A stretch of DNA of 27,189 bases, taken from positions 1 through 27,189 of the IMG/VR virus record IMGVR_UViG_3300032273_000073, one strand, 5' to 3'. The notes beneath the pieces were generated by a model, which was not told the DNA's origin, did not search any database, and worked only from the letters and a program-made list of their open reading frames with translations. Source of the DNA: a virus. This document shows, in pieces, positions 1 through 6,986 of this stretch; position 1 is the stretch's first letter, and each line of letters starts with the position of its first letter. The position numbers and the translations under genes are program-made.

Positions 1-420
1 AGTCATTATCAACTGAGATAATGCCCAGATCTTAGTTCTATGAGCTATTGTTTTTAATGTCTTTAGATCTTCCGCTACCTGTTTTTTTAAGATCTTATTC
101 AGATCTTTTTTACCAGTAACATAGATTCCTTCACCAAATTGCTGTTGATATGCTGATTCAGCAGTTGCCGGTATCTTTAAAGAGATAAAAGGAGGTTTGT
201 ATCTTTCTACTGCAAACCCATCTCTTTCAATCAATATTCCATTAGATAAAGGTCCTACAAACGCTGCTCTAACTCTTCCATTGTCCTTAGAATGGATCTC
301 AATCTCCTGGACTACTTCTTCTATCTCTTTACCAATCAAAATATTCCATAGGAAATTAACTGGTCTTTTTACTCTCTCTATTGCAGCGGTTATTTTTCTT
401 GCCTCATATGGTCCTGCCAT
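1..420 (-). CDS. Major capsid protein, lambda gpE-like (3' end outside window)
   Basis: An open frame of 140 codons runs from an ATG at 420, preceded by an AAGGAG-type site, off the left edge of the window. The product begins MAGPYEARKITAAIERV and contains RVRAAFVGPLSNGILIERDG and a YKPPFISLKIPAT stretch, which resembles the N-terminal part of the phage major capsid protein E family. It lies directly after the decoration protein gene, the position of gene E after gene D in lambda. The C-terminal part, needed for a firm family match, is not in the window. Role: forms the icosahedral head shell. Sequence resemblance and gene order agree, so the call is fairly secure. Confidence 0.8.
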   Translation of the reverse strand, partial: MAGPYEARKITAAIERVKRPVNFLWNILIGKEIEEVVQEIEIHSKDNGRVRAAFVGPLSNGILIERDGFAVERYKPPFISLKIPATAESAYQQQFGEGIYVTGKKDLNKILKKQVAEDLKTLKTIAHRTKIWALSQLIMT

Positions 421-449
421 TCTTAATCACTCCTTCTTATTTTTTAGAT

Positions 450-773
450 TTATCTCATATAGATATTTTTAGAAATACCGTGGATTCTTATCTTTTCTAT
501 GTCTATAGCGTCTTCTTTGATAACTCCAGTTTTATAAAACATTCCACTAACATAAACCATTGCTGTTTCTGTTGTTTTGACTATTACATCCTCACTTAGT
601 ACTCCAAAGAATTTAGTTTCGTCGGTACATTTTGATAGTTTTAAAGTAGTAGGGTCTAGCTCTAAGAGCATACCTCTAGTATAAGTTCCCGCGACAAATC
701 CCATAGGTTCAACTAGATATGGAACTACTCCTCCAGCTTTTAGATTTTCAGGTTTTATTGTTTCTTTAGACAT
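450..773 (-). CDS. Head decoration protein, lambda gpD-like
   Basis: This 107-residue protein has the size and character of the head decoration protein D family: a short N-terminal arm followed by a beta-rich body with LKAGGVVPYLVEP, GTYTRGMLLELDP, KFFGVLSEDV and TAMVYVSGMFYKTGV. Proteins of this family bind as trimers on the expanded head surface and stabilise the DNA-filled capsid. It sits between the head maturation protease and the major capsid gene, as in lambda (C-Nu3-D-E). A minus-strand AGGAGAG-type site precedes the ATG. Nothing unusual is seen. Confidence 0.88.
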   Translation of the reverse strand: MSKETIKPENLKAGGVVPYLVEPMGFVAGTYTRGMLLELDPTTLKLSKCTDETKFFGVLSEDVIVKTTETAMVYVSGMFYKTGVIKEDAIDIEKIRIHGISKNIYMR

Positions 774-788
774 TTAAAATCACTCTCC

Positions 789-1196
789 TTATTCCATTTC
801 ATTTGCTAACGCTACTATGTCATCTATCTCTTCTGCCACTTGCTTTTCTTCCAACTCTTGTTTAGTCATTCCATCTAAGATTTGTTCCTGGACTCCTCCA
901 CCTTTAGCATCATCAATCTTATTTAATAAAACTTGCATCTTATCTACGACTTTAGGTTGATTTTCAGCCTTTGGAGTTATAGTTGCCATCTCTTGTAGAA
1001 CATCTCCCATTAAATCCTCATTGGTAGCTTCTCTTGGAGCTTCAAATTTTGCCTTTTGGACACATTCTAAAGTTCTTCCTGCTCTTTGTTCTATTGTTTC
1101 TAAATTTTGTATTCTTGATCTTTCCTCTGTAACTCCTACTTGAACTGCTTGCTTGAATAAATCTGGATATTTTTGTTTAAATTGCTCAAAATTCAT
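789..1196 (-). CDS. Probable nested in-frame scaffold protein (lambda Nu3-like)
   Basis: Inside the protease gene and in the same frame, an ATG at 1196 follows AAAGGAGATGAAAAG, a near-perfect ribosome binding site at normal spacing. It would yield a separate 135-residue protein beginning MNFEQFKQKYPDLFKQ, rich in Glu, Lys and Gln and predicted helical, identical to the protease C-terminus. This is the arrangement of lambda C/Nu3, where the scaffold is translated from an internal start in the protease gene. Seen directly: the strong internal site and the domain boundary just before it. Inferred: that it is used and that the product is the scaffold. Confidence 0.68.
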   Translation of the reverse strand: MNFEQFKQKYPDLFKQAVQVGVTEERSRIQNLETIEQRAGRTLECVQKAKFEAPREATNEDLMGDVLQEMATITPKAENQPKVVDKMQVLLNKIDDAKGGGVQEQILDGMTKQELEEKQVAEEIDDIVALANEME

Positions 1197-1910
1197 CTTT
1201 TCATCTCCTTTGTTATTTAAGTTATCTATTTTTGTGTTTTGTTGAATTGGTTTAGTCTTTGGTATATGCTTCTTTTCTAAAAAACTATTTAGATTTTTAA
1301 ATTTAGAAACATCTACAGATATATCTTTTCCACACATCAAGATATTTTTATCAAAGTACATTTGAGTATCATTATCATTTTCTATGTGACTGATAAATCC
1401 AAATTCTTTAGCTTCATCAGCAGTCATCCAAGTTTCGTAATCCATTTTTTCTATTAGTTCTTCTCGTGTGAGGTTTACTTTTGTCATATATGCGCCAATA
1501 GATAATTCTTTTAATTTATCAAGATCATCTGCTTTCTTTCTAAGTTCCTTTGCTCCTCCACAAATTGAAGGTGAATAAGGGTTATGTATCATCATCATGG
1601 AAGTTCTACCCATGTTGATAGTGTCTCCTGCCATGGCTACTACAGTAGCAATAGAGGCACAAATCCCATCGACATATATATTCTTTTTAGCTTTATGTCT
1701 TCTTAAACTATTGTATATAGCTGATCCTGCAAATACTCCTCCTCCAGGAGAGCTGATCATAATATCTATTTCATCTATATCTTCCAAGGCATCTAATTCA
1801 CGATTAACATCTTCTGGAGTTACATCCGCCATCCAACCTTCACCTATGACACCATAGAGCCTCATTTCTGCTTTCTTATTTCCTAGCATTAGGATGTTAA
1901 GTAAGCTCAT
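789..1910 (-). CDS. Head maturation protease, ClpP/S49-like (lambda gpC-type), with scaffold-like C-terminal region
   Basis: The first ~185 residues form a ClpP-like fold: ISSPGGGVFAGSAIYN (substrate-binding loop), then Ser86 in GICASIATV as the likely nucleophile, His109 in MMIHNPYSP, and the ETWMTADEAKEFGFI motif typical of phage Clp proteases. The remaining ~190 residues are charged and helical and resemble a scaffold domain. The enzyme trims portal, scaffold and itself during procapsid maturation. I chose the ATG at 1910 because GGTGGG lies just upstream; a GTG at 1919 in the same frame would add three residues. The start overlaps the end of the portal gene by 14 bases. An internal start for the C-terminal region is listed separately. 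Confidence 0.88.
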   Translation of the reverse strand: MSLLNILMLGNKKAEMRLYGVIGEGWMADVTPEDVNRELDALEDIDEIDIMISSPGGGVFAGSAIYNSLRRHKAKKNIYVDGICASIATVVAMAGDTINMGRTSMMMIHNPYSPSICGGAKELRKKADDLDKLKELSIGAYMTKVNLTREELIEKMDYETWMTADEAKEFGFISHIENDNDTQMYFDKNILMCGKDISVDVSKFKNLNSFLEKKHIPKTKPIQQNTKIDNLNNKGDEKMNFEQFKQKYPDLFKQAVQVGVTEERSRIQNLETIEQRAGRTLECVQKAKFEAPREATNEDLMGDVLQEMATITPKAENQPKVVDKMQVLLNKIDDAKGGGVQEQILDGMTKQELEEKQVAEEIDDIVALANEME

Positions 1911-3399
1911 TTTTCCCACCGCCTTTACTTTCTTTTATTAATCCATGTTTTTTCATTTTCTTTAGTTCTCTTCCACGTAACTCAATATTATCATCGATAT
2001 CACTACCGTTAATCTCCATACTTTCTCTAGCACTTGTACTTAGGTTATTTTGAATCTTAAGTACTGCAGCTTTAGCTTCTTTCAATGGATCTAATGATCC
2101 AGGAGCCTGTCCAAACCATTGCGTTTTCTGATATGCTTTTCTTTTAAATGGATCTTCATATCCAGGTAGATCTATATAGTCCATGGCTACACAATAATCT
2201 AAAAATTCCTCATAAATGGGTTGCATAAAATCATCTGTAAACCATTGTCTCCTAGTTTTTAACATCTTCCATGATTCTAATAAGGCTCCCTTTGAAGCAG
2301 AATAGTTATTACTAAATTTTAGTAATAGCTGTTCTGGGGCTAACTCTAAAGCTGCACCTAAATGAACACACATAGTATCCATAAACTTAGTGAATCCAGA
2401 ATTAGGTCTATTGGAATCAGGGAAAACTATCTTTTGTCCAGGAGCCATATGATTAACCGCTCCACTTTTAAGTTTAAAATCTTTTCCATTTTTAGGTTTA
2501 AATGGACTTTGAGATTTAGTTTCTTGATTTTCATTTTCTACAAAGGCTGTAAAATATGAATTTATAGTAGCTGCCATAAGTTCCGCATGGGTAAACTTTC
2601 TCATTTGATGTAAGATCTCAAGAACTGGAGCTATGAGGGGAATTCCCCTTCTTTGTCCTATTCTTTCTTTATCCATGAGTACTAATAGATTTTTTCTACC
2701 TGTTTTTCCTCCATGAACTTGAATCTTAGTAGTTTCAGATCCTGTTTTATTTTTTTTAAAATGATAAGCAGTTATTATCCCGTTTTTATCCTTTTCTACA
2801 CCGTTTTTTATGTCTTTATCTCCAATATCTGAAGGATTCATACAACTAGCAGGATCTAATAGTCTTACTTTTAATCCAAACAGCTCTCCTGGATGAAGTT
2901 TAAATGATAGTGCTGCGAAACATTCCCCATCGATTAAAGAAGTTAGGATGGCTAGTGATTGAATATGACTTAATTTAGATTGCCTGCCCCAATCACATTC
3001 AGTAGATCCCGCCCACATTCTCCATAGATTCTCTATATTTTTTTCTATCTCTTCTTTTTTTTCTTGTTCTAGCCCTAAAAAATTATTGTCTATAGAAGAT
3101 TTAAGTTTTATTCCAACTCCTACAACATTGGACCGTATTCTTTTTATGGCACCATTAGCTATGGCATTTCCCATAAATTCATCTCTAGATCTAGCCACTA
3201 AGATATCTTTAGATTCCCCTATATCTACATCAGCACTATTTATCTCATCATCATAATCCATAGCATTTTGATTTCCTGCCCCATGGTTATGATACTGAAG
3301 TACATTTTCATAGGTTTTCTCAGCATCATAAAGGCGCGCTTTTGCCATTTCTCTCTTAGCTGCTAATCCAGGGAAGATATTTTTTAATGATATGTCCAT
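1897..3399 (-). CDS. Portal protein, lambda gpB family
   Basis: This 500-residue protein matches the lambda-type portal family: an N-terminal region with ARSRDEFMGNAIANGAIKRI and NVVGVGIKLKSS, the WRMWAGSTECDWGRQ stretch, LTSLIDGECFAAL, RLLDPASCMNP, and downstream HAELMAATINSYFTAFVE, APEQLLLKFSNNYSASKGALLESWK and the C-terminal EFLDYCVAM region. Portals form the dodecameric ring through which DNA enters and leaves the head. The start follows AGGAGGAG. It lies 9 bases after the gpW-like gene and overlaps the protease start, consistent with a single late transcript. The length is in the usual range for the family. Confidence 0.92.
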   Translation of the reverse strand: MDISLKNIFPGLAAKREMAKARLYDAEKTYENVLQYHNHGAGNQNAMDYDDEINSADVDIGESKDILVARSRDEFMGNAIANGAIKRIRSNVVGVGIKLKSSIDNNFLGLEQEKKEEIEKNIENLWRMWAGSTECDWGRQSKLSHIQSLAILTSLIDGECFAALSFKLHPGELFGLKVRLLDPASCMNPSDIGDKDIKNGVEKDKNGIITAYHFKKNKTGSETTKIQVHGGKTGRKNLLVLMDKERIGQRRGIPLIAPVLEILHQMRKFTHAELMAATINSYFTAFVENENQETKSQSPFKPKNGKDFKLKSGAVNHMAPGQKIVFPDSNRPNSGFTKFMDTMCVHLGAALELAPEQLLLKFSNNYSASKGALLESWKMLKTRRQWFTDDFMQPIYEEFLDYCVAMDYIDLPGYEDPFKRKAYQKTQWFGQAPGSLDPLKEAKAAVLKIQNNLSTSARESMEINGSDIDDNIELRGRELKKMKKHGLIKESKGGGKNELT

Positions 3400-3408
3400 C
3401 TGCTCCTC

Positions 3409-3648
3409 CTAATGTCTTCCTGGTCTTACATTTTCTATTGTCATTCCCACATCTTCAGGATTCCCATATTTTCTACATCTATTACTCCATATTTCTATTC
3501 CTTTTTGAATCATTCCTAGATCTGCTCTAGTAACTTCTTTTCCATCGATGTTATATGCTTGACCTAGTAAGACCTTTTCTTCAGCATCTAAATACATCTT
3601 TAATTTAGCCTGGCACATCTCCAAGGTTATTCCTGTAACATTACTCAT
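3409..3648 (-). CDS. Small head-tail joining protein, gpW/DUF6148-like
   Basis: A 79-residue protein with TLEMCQAKLKMYLDAEEKVLLGQAYNIDGKEVTRADLGMIQKGIEIW. The helix-hairpin-helix pattern (short helix, 'G' turn, 'R/TRADL' helix) is characteristic of gpW and related DUF6148 proteins, which sit between terminase and portal genes and act at the head-tail connector or completion step. Its ATG overlaps the terminase stop as TAATG, and its ribosome binding site GAGGAGG lies inside the terminase end, implying translational coupling. Position and length both support the call. Confidence 0.72.
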   Translation of the reverse strand: MSNVTGITLEMCQAKLKMYLDAEEKVLLGQAYNIDGKEVTRADLGMIQKGIEIWSNRCRKYGNPEDVGMTIENVRPGRH

Positions 3649-5435
3649 TAATCCTCCTCTTCTAAATATCCCACTCTAGATAACACACTTAATTGCTCAC
3701 GAGTTAATGCAGCTAGTATATTCATGTCATATTTATATATCTCAAGTGCTGCTTCATTATAGTTTCTTAGATCTAATCCTTCATTTCTATCTCTTATCTT
3801 TGTCCATTTGTTCGTTTTAGGATCTCGTACCTCAGCGGTTAGAGTTTTAAAATATTCTTCAGTATAATTTCTAGTTACATTTTTAGGAAAATGACAATAC
3901 CCTTTACCTTTTTTATTAACTCTTAATTTACCCATAGTTGAATCTTTTAGTGCATTGACTCCTACAGAATAAAGATCGATTTCATTATTTTTAGTTCTTC
4001 TAAATCCGTTATCTATTGGTACTATTCCACCTTGACCTTTTATTCCAAAGATCCTATCTTCTTCCCTAGGTGATACAAAGTTATATACATCTTGGGTATT
4101 ATGTCCACCTGTATCTATACAAGTTGCATAGATCTTAAGAGCAGTTCCATCTTTAAATGTAAATTCCCTCTGTAAAAAATCATCTAGTTCATCCCAAATC
4201 TCTTGTTTGGATGGGTTTCCATGAATAACTTGGTATACTATCCCCCAGTTTTCATGTCCTAACCCCCAACCTACGACTTCTATTTCTATTCTGTCGCCTT
4301 GGATATCTACTCCTGCCGTTACAATCAATACTCCATCTGGAAGATCTGCTTTATAGTGCTCTCTTCTTGCATATAGATCTTTATAGTCAATTGTTTTAAT
4401 ATTTTGTTCTTCCCATGTTTCTGCTAATACTGTATTTTTAAATGATTTTATTTTTTCTATATCACCTTGGATCTCTAGCCATTCTTTTACTATTGATTCC
4501 CAAGTTCTCCATGGACTAGCTAGTGCATTTAGGTGGTAGCTTAATTTTTCTTTTCTTGATTTATATTTGTGTTTCCACTTTCCTTTGGATTGATTTCCTT
4601 TTTTCCATTCCTTTTCTGTAGCTAGGACTCCACATTCTTCACACATCATAGTTACTGTTTCAGGATCTGAATCTACCCACTTGATATTTGAAAATTCTAA
4701 CTTTTGATATTCTCCACAATGGGGACAGGGTAACTGCCAAGTCCCTTGTGAACCATTTTTAAATTCTGTCTCAATCAAACTCTTCCCTTTTATGGTGGGA
4801 GTTCCAGTTATTATGCATTTACTAATATCACTATAGGTAGTTAATCTTTTTCTCCCTAAGGTAATTACATCTCCTTCTCTTCCTGAAGACTCCGGGTACC
4901 TATCTACTTCATCAAAGAAAATTATCCTTACTGGTCTAGCTGCTAACTTACTTGGTGAATTAGATCCAATAAAAGCTATATATCCTCCTGGAAACATCTT
5001 ATGAGCTACTGTATTTCCTGAGTTCTTTTTATTTGCATCTCTAATAATTGCTTTTAATACTGCTGTATCTCTTATCATTGGGGCTATACGCTCTTTTGAG
5101 TATGCAACTGCCATTGTATCTGTCGGTTGTACTAATAGCATCGGACAAGGATCTAAGTCCGCATATTTACCAAAGATATTATTTATGAATTCTGATTTTG
5201 CCAATTGCGAAGCCATCATAAGAATTGCTTCTCTCACTTCACCTGATTCAATTTTTTCATATATCTCTACCATGTATGGTGTCCTCCTTGTTTCCCAGGC
5301 CCCAACCTCTTTTGAAGATTCAGAAGATAAAACTCTATTTTGATCTGCCCATTCACCAATAGTTAATTGTCTAGGAGGCTTTAGGAATCTAAAACAATTT
5401 TTCATAAGTTTTAATACTTTTTCTTTTTCAGACAT
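3648..5435 (-). CDS. Terminase large subunit, lambda GpA family
   Basis: This 595-residue DNA-packaging motor and nuclease has the GpA architecture. A Walker A-like loop lies at about 76-82 (MASQLAKSE, with the unusual Lys80) and Walker B at 171-178 (IIFFDEVD). GTPTIKGKSL at about 211-220 would be the coupling motif. A zinc-ribbon-like C237PHC...C265EEC insert follows. The C-terminal nuclease half has GVDIQGDRIEIEVVGWG, IDTGGHNTQDVYNF and RDRNEGLDLRNYNEAALEIY. GpA enzymes cut concatemers at cos and pump DNA into the procapsid. The ATG overlaps the stop of the small subunit gene (TAATG), so the two subunits are translationally coupled. A GpA-type enzyme favours cos packaging but does not prove it. 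Confidence 0.93.
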   Translation of the reverse strand: MSEKEKVLKLMKNCFRFLKPPRQLTIGEWADQNRVLSSESSKEVGAWETRRTPYMVEIYEKIESGEVREAILMMASQLAKSEFINNIFGKYADLDPCPMLLVQPTDTMAVAYSKERIAPMIRDTAVLKAIIRDANKKNSGNTVAHKMFPGGYIAFIGSNSPSKLAARPVRIIFFDEVDRYPESSGREGDVITLGRKRLTTYSDISKCIITGTPTIKGKSLIETEFKNGSQGTWQLPCPHCGEYQKLEFSNIKWVDSDPETVTMMCEECGVLATEKEWKKGNQSKGKWKHKYKSRKEKLSYHLNALASPWRTWESIVKEWLEIQGDIEKIKSFKNTVLAETWEEQNIKTIDYKDLYARREHYKADLPDGVLIVTAGVDIQGDRIEIEVVGWGLGHENWGIVYQVIHGNPSKQEIWDELDDFLQREFTFKDGTALKIYATCIDTGGHNTQDVYNFVSPREEDRIFGIKGQGGIVPIDNGFRRTKNNEIDLYSVGVNALKDSTMGKLRVNKKGKGYCHFPKNVTRNYTEEYFKTLTAEVRDPKTNKWTKIRDRNEGLDLRNYNEAALEIYKYDMNILAALTREQLSVLSRVGYLEEED

Positions 5436-5887
5436 TACCTATCTCCTTTGTTACTTGGTGGATTATATCTACTCAATTCATCTAAAGCTTTTAATATGTG
5501 TTTTTCTACTGTATCTTTGATATTTTCATTTTCGTTCTGTTCTATCTCTACTGCTATTTTTCTAGAACTAGATAATAGTTGAGATCTAAATTTGATATAT
5601 ATATCTGCTAGTAAATCTTTTATGATCTCCTCTGAATGATATTCATCTTTTAAAATTTTTAATTTGAATTCTTGTGTTTCTCTTTTTATTTTTTTTAATT
5701 TCTCAGCCTCTTCACTTTCATCAGGTTTTCTTTTCTTCAAACCTGAAATATATTTTTTAACACATTTTGTATATAGATATTCTCCAGGAGCATATTTATA
5801 TTCTTTGAATAAAGATCTCACCTGTCTCTCTGTTATTAAAAATTGTTTGGCTAATCGAGCCTCAGTTATTAAAATTAATTGCCCCAT
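5435..5887 (-). CDS. Terminase small subunit, Nu1-like
   Basis: A 150-residue protein with an N-terminal winged-helix DNA-binding domain (ITEARLAKQFLITERQVRSLFKE, then KYAPGEYLYTKCVKKYIS) followed by a long charged helix (EEAEKLKKIKRETQEFKLK) and a C-terminal helical region. This is the layout of Nu1/GpNu1 proteins, which recognise cos and recruit the large subunit. AGGAGGGG precedes the ATG at 5887. It immediately precedes GpA with overlapping stop and start. A GC-rich stretch just upstream is the expected place for cos. Confidence 0.8.
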   Translation of the reverse strand: MGQLILITEARLAKQFLITERQVRSLFKEYKYAPGEYLYTKCVKKYISGLKKRKPDESEEAEKLKKIKRETQEFKLKILKDEYHSEEIIKDLLADIYIKFRSQLLSSSRKIAVEIEQNENENIKDTVEKHILKALDELSRYNPPSNKGDR

Positions 5888-5924
5888 ATCCCCTCCTAAA
5901 ATTTTGGAACTCCCAGATGAAAAA

Positions 5925-5995
5925 ATTTGTCACGAAAAAACGCTCGGGCTCCTCCCCACCGCAAAGCTAAATGAAGCCCCCACAGTACCTTTTTT
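5925..5995. other. Candidate cos region (packaging initiation site)
   Basis: In a strongly AT-rich genome, positions about 5940-5988 are conspicuously GC-rich (CGCTCGGGCTCCTCCCCACCG, then AAGCCCCCACAG). The stretch lies 40-100 bases upstream of the Nu1-like gene, the place of cos in lambda, and has GGGCT/AGCCC arms. No ATG-started gene covers it on the minus strand, although a frame without an ATG is open through it. The location and composition are seen; the cleavage site is inference. Confidence 0.45.
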
Positions 5996-5998
5996 AAG

Positions 5999-6026
5999 TT
6001 GACTTTCTTTATATATATGTTAATAT
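5999..6026 (+). promoter_or_regulatory. Sigma70-type promoter of the small Cys-rich gene
   Basis: TTGACT (5999-6004), a 16-base spacer and TAATAT (6021-6026) form a plausible promoter reading right, about 45 bases ahead of the ATG at 6072. Confidence 0.5.
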
Positions 6027-6033
6027 TAATTAT

Positions 6034-6052
6034 GATAATGGTAATCATTTTT
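6034..6052 (+). promoter_or_regulatory. Fur-box-like operator
   Basis: GATAATGGTAATCATTTTT matches the 19-base Fur consensus (GATAATGATAATCATTATC) at 16 of 19 positions and falls at the expected transcription start of the promoter just upstream. Binding there by a Fur-family repressor would block transcription when metal is plentiful. Which Fur-family metalloregulator the host has is not visible from this window. Confidence 0.6.
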
Positions 6053-6071
6053 CCTTGGGGAGGGAGTTTTT

Positions 6072-6263
6072 ATGACTTATTTTATTAACGATGCAACTCA
6101 TACTATTCACAAATCAGTTTGTCCACATATCTATTTAGTAGATATGAAGATCCTAGATGTTTTTTTAGATGATAAGGAAGCATTAGCAGACGCAAAATCA
6201 AAAGGATATGGTAATGCTGAGGGTTGTTGGTATTGTTGTTCAAGTATTAAGGTTCAAAAATAA
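6072..6263 (+). CDS. Small Cys-rich protein, probable metal-binding, Fur-box controlled
   Basis: A 63-residue protein on the opposite strand to its neighbours. His13 and Cys17 (IHKSVCPHI) and Cys52, Cys55, Cys56 (GCWYCCSS) frame a DVFLDDKEALADAKSKGY segment. The spacing resembles small Ada-like zinc-binding modules (hydrophobic-His-x3-Cys ... 'EA..GY..C..C'), so zinc or iron binding is likely. There is no signal peptide or membrane segment. A GGGAGGGAG site precedes the ATG; it has its own promoter, a Fur-box-like operator and a terminator, so it is an independent cargo gene ('moron') beside the packaging site, as bor and lom are in lambda. Its actual function is unknown. Confidence 0.8.
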   Translation: MTYFINDATHTIHKSVCPHIYLVDMKILDVFLDDKEALADAKSKGYGNAEGCWYCCSSIKVQK

Positions 6264-6265
6264 TT

Positions 6266-6290
6266 AGGGCTCTTTAGCCCTTTTTATTTT
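6266..6290 (+). terminator. Rho-independent terminator between converging genes
   Basis: AGGGCT-CTTT-AGCCCT hairpin followed by TTTTTATTTT, three bases after the stop of the small Cys-rich gene. It may also work weakly leftward for the gene ending at 6300. Confidence 0.85.
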
Positions 6291-6299
6291 GTTTGATTT

Positions 6300-6983
6300 T
6301 TAATCTTCTTCACCTATTCTAACTACTTCTTTTCCTGTTGCTGTTGTACCACTGTGTTTCTTCTCTGTTGCATAACTATATCCAAGGATGTTGTTGATCT
6401 CCCTTATAGCACTGATCTCTGTGTCTAGAGATTTCTTATTCTTTACAACCTTCTTTGTCTTCCTTCCATCTGGTGTACTCTCCTCCACATACTCTGTCTC
6501 AGTTACACCTTCCTTGGCTCTTCTCTTTATATCTCTCAAATCATTAATCTGTGCGTATGCTCCTAATTTTGTATCAGTAATAAGTTCTTTTCTTAATTCA
6601 TCTATTGTTTGAGTTAGGTTTCTAGATCGTTCTACATCATAGGTCTTAGTTTTATCTGAATAGCCGGCTATCTTCTTAGCTTCTTCTGTTCCATTTCCTT
6701 CCAACCTAGCTTTGACATATTTTGTTTGCTTTTCTGTCAACCCATCAAAGGTGCATTTAATTGCATTTTTTTCTTCTACTATCTCAGCTATGTATTCTCT
6801 ATAATGAACTTCATGTCTATATATCCATGCAGTGATTGTATTTACTGGTAACTTTATTCTTCTTGCAATCTCTTCATATCTAGATTTCTTAGTTTTTCCA
6901 AACTTATTAGCGGTAAGTTGAACATATAGCTCTAGTGCTACTAATTGATTTTTAGTTAGTTTATCTATCTTCTTCTTGGCCAT
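6300..6983 (-). CDS. Second terminase small subunit-like protein
   Basis: A 227-residue protein. The N-terminal ~75 residues hold a helix-turn-helix (YEEIARRIKLPVNTITAWIYRH), followed by LTEKQTKYVKARLEGNGTEEAKKIAGYSDKT, the signature of small terminase proteins of the Terminase_2 type ('LT.KQ..FV..YL.G.N.T.AA..AGYS'). A charged tail ends the protein. It starts three bases after the ParB/methyltransferase gene and is probably co-transcribed with it. It is separated from the true terminase operon by the plus-strand moron and the candidate cos, and a Nu1-like small subunit is already present. It may be a second packaging-recognition factor, a relic of another packaging system, or a DNA-binding regulator. 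Confidence 0.6.
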   Translation of the reverse strand: MAKKKIDKLTKNQLVALELYVQLTANKFGKTKKSRYEEIARRIKLPVNTITAWIYRHEVHYREYIAEIVEEKNAIKCTFDGLTEKQTKYVKARLEGNGTEEAKKIAGYSDKTKTYDVERSRNLTQTIDELRKELITDTKLGAYAQINDLRDIKRRAKEGVTETEYVEESTPDGRKTKKVVKNKKSLDTEISAIREINNILGYSYATEKKHSGTTATGKEVVRIGEED

Positions 6984-6986
6984 AGA

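Noticed and set aside
197-472. Plus-strand open frame over the capsid gene
   Set aside because: It lies opposite the clearly coding capsid frame, has no ribosome binding site, and its translation is low-complexity, as expected of a shadow.
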